A stretch of 24,592 nt of DNA from Pleurobrachia bachei (Eukaryota; Ctenophora; Tentaculata; Cydippida; Pleurobrachiidae): positions 7,877 through 32,468 of the forward strand of contig AVPN01000512.1 of assembly GCA_000695325.1 (NCBI GenBank), read 5' to 3'. A model generated the notes under the pieces. That model worked only from the letters and a program-made list of their open reading frames with translations. It searched no databases and was not told the origin of the DNA. Both the position numbers and the translations under genes were made by a program. This document shows positions 19,072-24,592 of this stretch, in pieces. The stretch's first letter is position 1, and the number at the start of each line of letters is the position of its first letter.

Positions 19072-19310
19072 GCCCCCTCTAAAATCTACTGAACAGGAGT
19101 AAATTTAGTTTTGGAGTTTTTTAGACAAATGGGTTAATTAAATGGGGGACCGGGGAGGGGGGGGGGAGGTTATGAAACATCATAATGTTAAAATGTAATC
19201 AGTTGTAGAAAACAAACAAAATCATATACACACAGTTAAATTCAAAGATTAAACACCCATTCTACACACAGCAATAGATTAGTCACAAAACCCTTTCTAA
19301 CAAAACACTA

Positions 19311-19580
19311 TGATGTCACTATAGCAACACACGTGACATCACTATAGCAACACACGTGACGTCACTATAGCAACACACGTGACGTCACTATAGCAACACA
19401 CATGACGTCACTATAGCAACACACGTGACGTCACTATATCACGTGACGTCACTATTATAGTAACACACATGAATCATGACGTCACTATAGCAACACCCGT
19501 GACGTCACTATAGCAACACACGTGACGTCATTATAGCAACACACGTGACGTCACCATAGCAACACACGTGTGACGTCACT
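19311..19580. promoter_or_regulatory. 23-bp tandem array of RFX X-box plus CRE sites
   Basis: About twelve units at 23-bp spacing. Eight carry a perfect match to the RFX/DAF-19 X-box consensus GTHNYYATRRNAAC (GTCACTATAGCAAC and variants, starting at 19315, 19361, 19384, 19407, 19481, 19504, 19527 and 19550); the unit at 19338 has one mismatch. The palindrome TGACGTCA (CREB/ATF site) occurs ten times and overlaps CACGTG E-boxes. Units near 19430-19470 are degenerate. The array starts 240 bp upstream of the MIC27-like start codon and ends in the VPS8 stop codon, so it is also VPS8 3' UTR. The motif matches are direct; a regulatory role is inferred. Confidence 0.8.
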
Positions 19581-22500
19581 ATATTTCATCGTCATCTCCA
19601 AAGGGATTCAAACTATTATCAATAGCAAAAGGGTTCGTATCCTCTACAACATCGAAGGGATTAGTAGAAGATGTAGCTACAGGTTGTCTACTACCCCCTC
19701 CACTACCAGTATCAGAAGCTTGGTCATCGTCCCCAAACGGGTTCTTACTGTACAGTCTACTGTTATGATCTGCAGATGGGGGCCGCCTACCAAACCTCCT
19801 AGTAGCAGGGGAGGCACTATTAGTTGTTGTGAAGGTGGTTGTGACAGGAGGGGGAGGTGGAGGGGGAAGGTAGGTTGGCCGAGATGTCATAAAGTTATCC
19901 ATCCCTTCATCGGCAACCTCCCTAACTCCACCACTAGATTGGGTATCTCTTCCTCGTGTTGCTCCAATACCAGGTCGTGGTGATGGTTTGTAACCTCCTC
20001 TCCCCACCATATCATCTCCACTACTATTGGTACTGTCCATACTACTATTATCATCTCCATCCTCTCCCCACAATTCGTGAAGCAACTCCAACCTATCAGG
20101 ACCTCTCCTCACCTTTCTACTGGTGTTCAACACCGCTCTCCACCCCTCAAAACCTACCCCTCCCATCCCTCCTCCACCATAGACCCTTGTTGTCAGTACC
20201 TCCTCCCTCCCTCCCACCACCCGATCACTCTCACACAGCACACAATACTTGGTACTCTGGTGTTCCACACATGCGGTATGACAGGTATGTGCACAGCAGA
20301 ATACTAGGAAAGATCCCGGTTCAGAGGTGGGAGATATCACGTGACAACACACTACACACGTGATGTCTGTGACGTTCCGTCCTCGCAGCAGTTCCGCTCT
20401 ATCCTTCCTTAGTGCAGTGAAAATATCGTTATGAACGATCTGTTTAGTGCTTGTCAGCAACACTTCCTCATACATTAACGTATCCAACATATTCCCTATC
20501 ACCCTCTTGATATCCCCATACGTCCTCAACATTTTACTGGAGCTACTTTTAATCAGCTTATCCAGTACTTTAGAAGAGCTAACAAACCCGAGCATGTTAT
20601 CTATCAGACCCTCCTGGAGCGCTACACAATCCTGGCCAGAGTCCAGGGATAGGAGGAGGTCCACGAGAGAGAACCAGTAGGATTCCTTATCTCCCGGGGT
20701 GAGTTGGTGAGAATTCCTCTGACAGAAACTGATGATCTTTGTTAGAGTCTCCTCGATAAAGTTGAGTTGCCCCTCATCAATACGATCCCTCAGCACGTCG
20801 TAGTAGAGTTTAAACGCATCGGAAAGCTCCCCTTTCTTCTCGTAGAGATATGCCGCAGCATCCTTCAGATTAGCAATCAGGCACATTTCAAGGATCGTAT
20901 CGAGATTATAACCTGCCGCAACTCTCAAATACGGACACACAAACTCTGGATTGTATCTCGTCATCAGATCAATGTAAAGATGATGTATAGAGGGGTTGAC
21001 AACTCCCTCCTCCTCACCCCTCTCTTTGCTAACATCAAAGACACACTGGAGAAGGGAGTACAACACCCTCGGTTTACCCCTCAACATCTCTACAATCTGA
21101 TCCAAATCCGCACTGAACACCTTAAGGATCAGAGTGGCAGTATCCTCGTTATTTATAGCAATCAGTTTATCAATGTTCCCCACACATGTTTCTCTGATTT
21201 TAATCCTGTCCGCGTCTGTGTAGTTGCCATTCATTACTTGGTAGATGAAAGAGAAGACCTTGTCTGTTCGGCTCGTGTCAGACCAGTAGCAGTAGAGGAC
21301 CCTGTCGTACTCGCCACGCCGCTCGTAAATCACCTCACTGACCTGCAGGGGTAAATGAGGAGTTAGTTGAGTGAAGTAGTGTCGTGTGTCCATGATTCCC
21401 CATGGGTATATCATCAGGAATCATTACACATTGAATGGGAGAAATCTGTGAAATAATTCTCAGAGGAAACAGGCAATAGACACAAACAAATAACAGAACA
21501 CCCAACATGTACACAGTACACAAAAACCACCACCATACATACACACATCATGTTACCTGATAAAACTCGGCCCTCTCAGACAGTTCCAACAACCTCGCCT
21601 CATTGAACTCCTCAATCCCCACTGACAACACCAACTCCAACAGCGCCTGTTCCCTCTCCTCATGCCCATACAAGTCATTAGTAGCCAAACAATCCAGTGC
21701 CTGGTCCAGATACTTTTTATCGAGATAGAACGAATGATGTACCTTGGCCCTTGCCAGGAAGGTAAACAAGTTTCCTATTTGTAGTGGTGAATAGTTGCTG
21801 CCTTCCTCGATCATGACATACAACAGGATATCAATCACTATCTGGTGTATTGGTAGACACTCCCCGTGACTAAAACTAACTATCATAACATTCAGGAACT
21901 CTCTGGTGTCAAGGTCTAGTATCATCTTAACAAAAGGGTAATCTGGTTCCAAGTCGTCTTCCATTTCGTCCCCACTGTGCCGACAAAACACAGTGTTAAA
22001 CACAGCATTCTGTATCTTTGTTATCTCGTCAGGGTCAGTAGCATGCACGTTCCCAACCAGACAGTTGCTAATGTACATGAGGACCACGTACCCGACCTGC
22101 TTGTGAGTTGGGTCACCGTGTAACAGTTGGGGTCCTAGTATCTCCAACAAGTCTCGGAGTGGGGTTTGGTAATCATGAAGACAGGCGTTGTAGATAAACA
22201 GAGTCCCCTGATAGAGATCATACTCCCTGCAGAGGAGCAGGGTGTTATGGATGTCTAGGTTGTGGGGGTCCAGTTGTAGGATACAGTTCTCGAAGATATC
22301 CAGTTTTCCAGCTTCCTGGAAATGCCCCAGCAGCTCCTTCATCAAAACAGGGTTCAGCGATTTGATCTTGTTGCCGGTTACATAGGGTTCCAGTGCTTCA
22401 AAGAAAGTCCGTTGCACGGCAGGGATTTTGGAGAGAAGAGAGTAGATTTCATCGTATATCAGTTGTGTATTATCTGTTCTGACACACGCGTTGATGCACC

Positions 22501-24127
22501 GATCTAGAGATATTGCCAGCTGACCCAGATCTTGTTGTGTTTCCTCGATGTAATGGGAGAAGATGTCAAAGATAAGTCCCAAACAAGACTCCCGTACACG
22601 AGCCATATCCCTGAACACAAGAGAGCTCACCCCTTTACCTTTCCCAGCGTAGAACGTTAGCGCTAAATCGAGTGCACCCTCAAAATGCATGTCCCGCTGT
22701 AGATCCACAATTCTTTGTCTCCACGGGTTGGAAACAATCTTCAGTATATCACGTGCCCCTAGAATCCAAGTGGCACCAGGATAACTAACAATCGTGTTAT
22801 AACACGCATACTGAGAAGCCACGTGCATCGCCTTGCTAACATTTCCACCAGTAGTCAGGGACCGATAGAACGCAGTACTGTAACATAGCCCAATATCAGG
22901 TACACAGGTAACAGTCTGGAGTCGTGACAGACTCCCCACATCCACAAGATGTAGCTTCTCCGTGCTGTCTAGAACTCCCACAGTGTTAGTGTTAAACCAA
23001 AACACGGAGATGAGCCGGAATTCAAAACTACAGGATTTTATCTTTCGGGGGAACACCTGACCTAGTGAGTCCACGTGTAGGGAATACATGACAAAACGAG
23101 ATGCACGTGCAACAAGGAGTTTAGGGTTTGGACAATCCAGGGGGTGGTAGTACCATTTGATAGAGGGTAAAGAAGTAGCATCTCCCCACAATTTGATCCG
23201 ATACTTCACATTAGGGTATGGTTTTAGGGAGATCAACATGACCTGTCGGAAAGAGCACAACCCAATGATAGACAGTGGATAGTAAGGATGATCGTAATTC
23301 ACCATGAGTCTCTCAATATCTAACACCTCACCATGTGACCCGCTGAACAAACACGTGCTATCTGAGCTCCTCATTGTTAGTTTCTTAGTCAACTTCACCT
23401 CAAAAACAGATCCCTGGGAGACGATGTACAGGAAATTAGTCCGATCTACTACAATCACCTTGATCACAGTACTACCAGGTACTTTTACATCTACCCTCTG
23501 GATATGAGATCCAGTGTCAACATCCCAGATATGGATAGCGCCTGATGTATATGATGCAACCAGGATGCCATCTAGTGAACTAAGACTCCAGTGGCCTGGT
23601 GATAGTAATGGTTGGAATGGGCACAACTAGACCCAATGGGACTGCCCATCCGCGGTCATGATCCCTATCTTGCCAGATTGGAACCCAATACCCACATCTT
23701 TACCCACAATACAGACAGCAGTTGCACGGTCCTTTCTGCTACATACCCCTCCTAACAGGGAGAGAGGAGAGGATTTCACTATCTCTCCATATAGCACCCT
23801 ATTAGTCTTTATCTCCCCTCCACCTCCGGGAACCAACTGTCTGGACCGTCCAAAACTGGAGCTGTTTGATATTATTGATTGGATATCATCATCCACACAT
23901 AGAACACTGTGAATATCTTCTCTCAGATCACTATCCAGGAGGTTTATCGGGTCATCCTGAGCTAGGATGTCATCCAGAGAGGGTAGGACTGTCAGTTCAG
24001 GGATATCTAGATCTTCAACACCAGATTTTAGCGATTCAGTGTCGTTGGATTCGATTATCTTCTTCAGCTGCTGGTTTATCAGTTCTGTCTCCCGCTCCTC
24101 TCTGTCCCTTAGCCTGATATCCTCCAT
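19579..24127 (-). CDS. VPS8: VPS8, CORVET tethering subunit (one intron, one in-frame TAG)
   Basis: VPS8 joins the class C core to Rab5 on early endosomes and promotes their fusion. Exons: 24127-21557 and 21342-19579; intron 21556-21343 (GTAACA..TGCAG) splits FYQ|VSEVIYE, matching AEFYQICEFMYE in human VPS8. Length is about 1444 codons (human about 1428). Order: acidic N-terminus with PSLDDILAQDD; beta-propeller from about 130 (GAIHIWDVD, CLFSGSHGEV); alpha-solenoid (ATGGNVSKA-like TTGGNVSKAM, DTREFLNV, CQRNSH); RING-type zinc finger about 1186-1227 (CVVC, CCAHTCHTAC, CVLC); Pro/Gly-rich tail with four NPF motifs at 1391, 1418, 1427 and 1436. A TAG at 23629-23627 interrupts the propeller between SHWV and CPFQPLL. 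No in-phase intron removes it, and the rest of the frame is intact, so a sequence error, allele or readthrough is more likely than gene death. Confidence 0.96.
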
Positions 24128-24592
24128 TATTGATAATTAGTAGTAGACAGGGGCACTTTAGGAATGAGAGATACCAGGGATGCAGAAGTGATGAGGTGTT
24201 CAGATGAGAGGGTAGGAGATTCAGTTGGTCAGATGAGAGAACAGGAAAGTGTTACCACATTGCGTGTGGCAAAACACCACTGGTAGACTGTCACGGCGGT
24301 ACCATTTTTACACTAGAATGGGAGGGAGATTGTTACACTAGAAAGCGTCTCTATAACAATTAGATCCCCCCCAAGCCTCTATTCTTTTCTGTATCATGGG
24401 TAGGTGGCCCTTATTCGGTTCACCTTTTTTAATCAAGTAGTATTCCCTTGGTTGTGGCAGAATGCCTGCACATAAAATCTATTCAATTTATCCAATGTGA
24501 CACTTGTTAAGATATTTGGACTGTTGAAGTTTTGAAATCCAACCTTTTTCACACAGAAACAAGCCCACGAAATCGTTAAATCGCGTGTTGTT
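24128..24592. other. Region upstream of VPS8
   Basis: This should contain the VPS8 5' UTR and promoter on the minus strand. The start codon is preceded by an AT-rich TTATCAATA. No TATA box, exon or repeat is clear in the remainder. Confidence 0.5.

Noticed and set aside
19311-19580. Direct evolutionary link between the X-box/CRE array and MHC class II promoters
   Set aside because: The motifs are similar but the spacing differs slightly and MHC class II is known only from jawed vertebrates; shared transcription-factor grammar is sufficient.
19956-21354. Several plus-strand frames of 76-195 codons
   Set aside because: They are antisense to well-conserved VPS8 coding sequence.
1-24592. CRISPR arrays, tRNA or rRNA genes, viral or LTR-type elements
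   Set aside because: None seen: the only tandem array has no spacers, T-arm-like TTCGAATC strings lack the rest of a tRNA, and no polymerase, capsid or envelope-like frame is present.

Overview
The window is nuclear DNA of an animal. Its genes have spliceosomal introns with GT..AG ends, and the families present are animal ones: VPS8 of the CORVET tether, a ricin-lectin polypeptide GalNAc-transferase, the cytosolic carboxypeptidase AGTPBP1/CCP1, a MIC27/APOOL-type MICOS subunit and a two-pass protein resembling BK-channel beta subunits. Compact introns and genes nested in introns of other genes would suit an early-branching or other small-genome invertebrate, but the sequence alone does not fix the phylum.

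Layout, left to right. (1) 1-8224, minus strand: the N-terminal armadillo-like part of AGTPBP1, at least seven coding exons, start codon at 8224-8222; the catalytic half lies beyond the left edge. Its longest intron (about 5.2 kb) holds a plus-strand gene (4404-5273, KCNMB-like, with a PPxY tail motif), a pogo/Tigger-type MITE (5395-5566) and a perfect 824-bp tandem duplication whose breakpoint cuts AGTPBP1 exon 2. (2) 9385-16351, minus strand: exons that join in phase into an unrecognised 175-aa single-pass membrane protein. Its large intron holds an intronless plus-strand GALNT gene. (3) The GALNT locus has been rearranged by two exact tandem duplications (1439 bp and 1995 bp), giving a 3'-truncated copy (10187-11188), a complete copy (11626-13365) and a 5'-replaced chimera (13786-15360). 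(4) 16626-19071, minus strand: the MIC27/APOOL-like gene, with two shared 5' exons followed by two diverged copies of its last three exons, both with usable splice sites; this looks like alternative 3' cassettes. (5) 19311-19580: a 23-bp tandem array in which nearly every unit carries an RFX X-box plus a CRE palindrome. It lies between MIC27 and VPS8 and overlaps the VPS8 stop codon. (6) 19579-24127, minus strand: VPS8 (about 1444 codons, one intron), intact except for one in-frame TAG, with four NPF motifs at its C-terminus.

The genes do not form one pathway; they are housekeeping trafficking, mitochondrial, tubulin-modifying and glycosylation genes that are neighbours in a compact genome. 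The points most worth a second look are the RFX/CRE array, the NPF tail and in-frame stop of VPS8, the duplicated MIC27 exon cassette, the PPxY-bearing KCNMB-like gene, and the cluster of three mutation-free tandem duplications, which are either very recent or assembly artefacts. All exon joins were made by eye from splice motifs, phase and family similarity recalled from memory; no database search was run.
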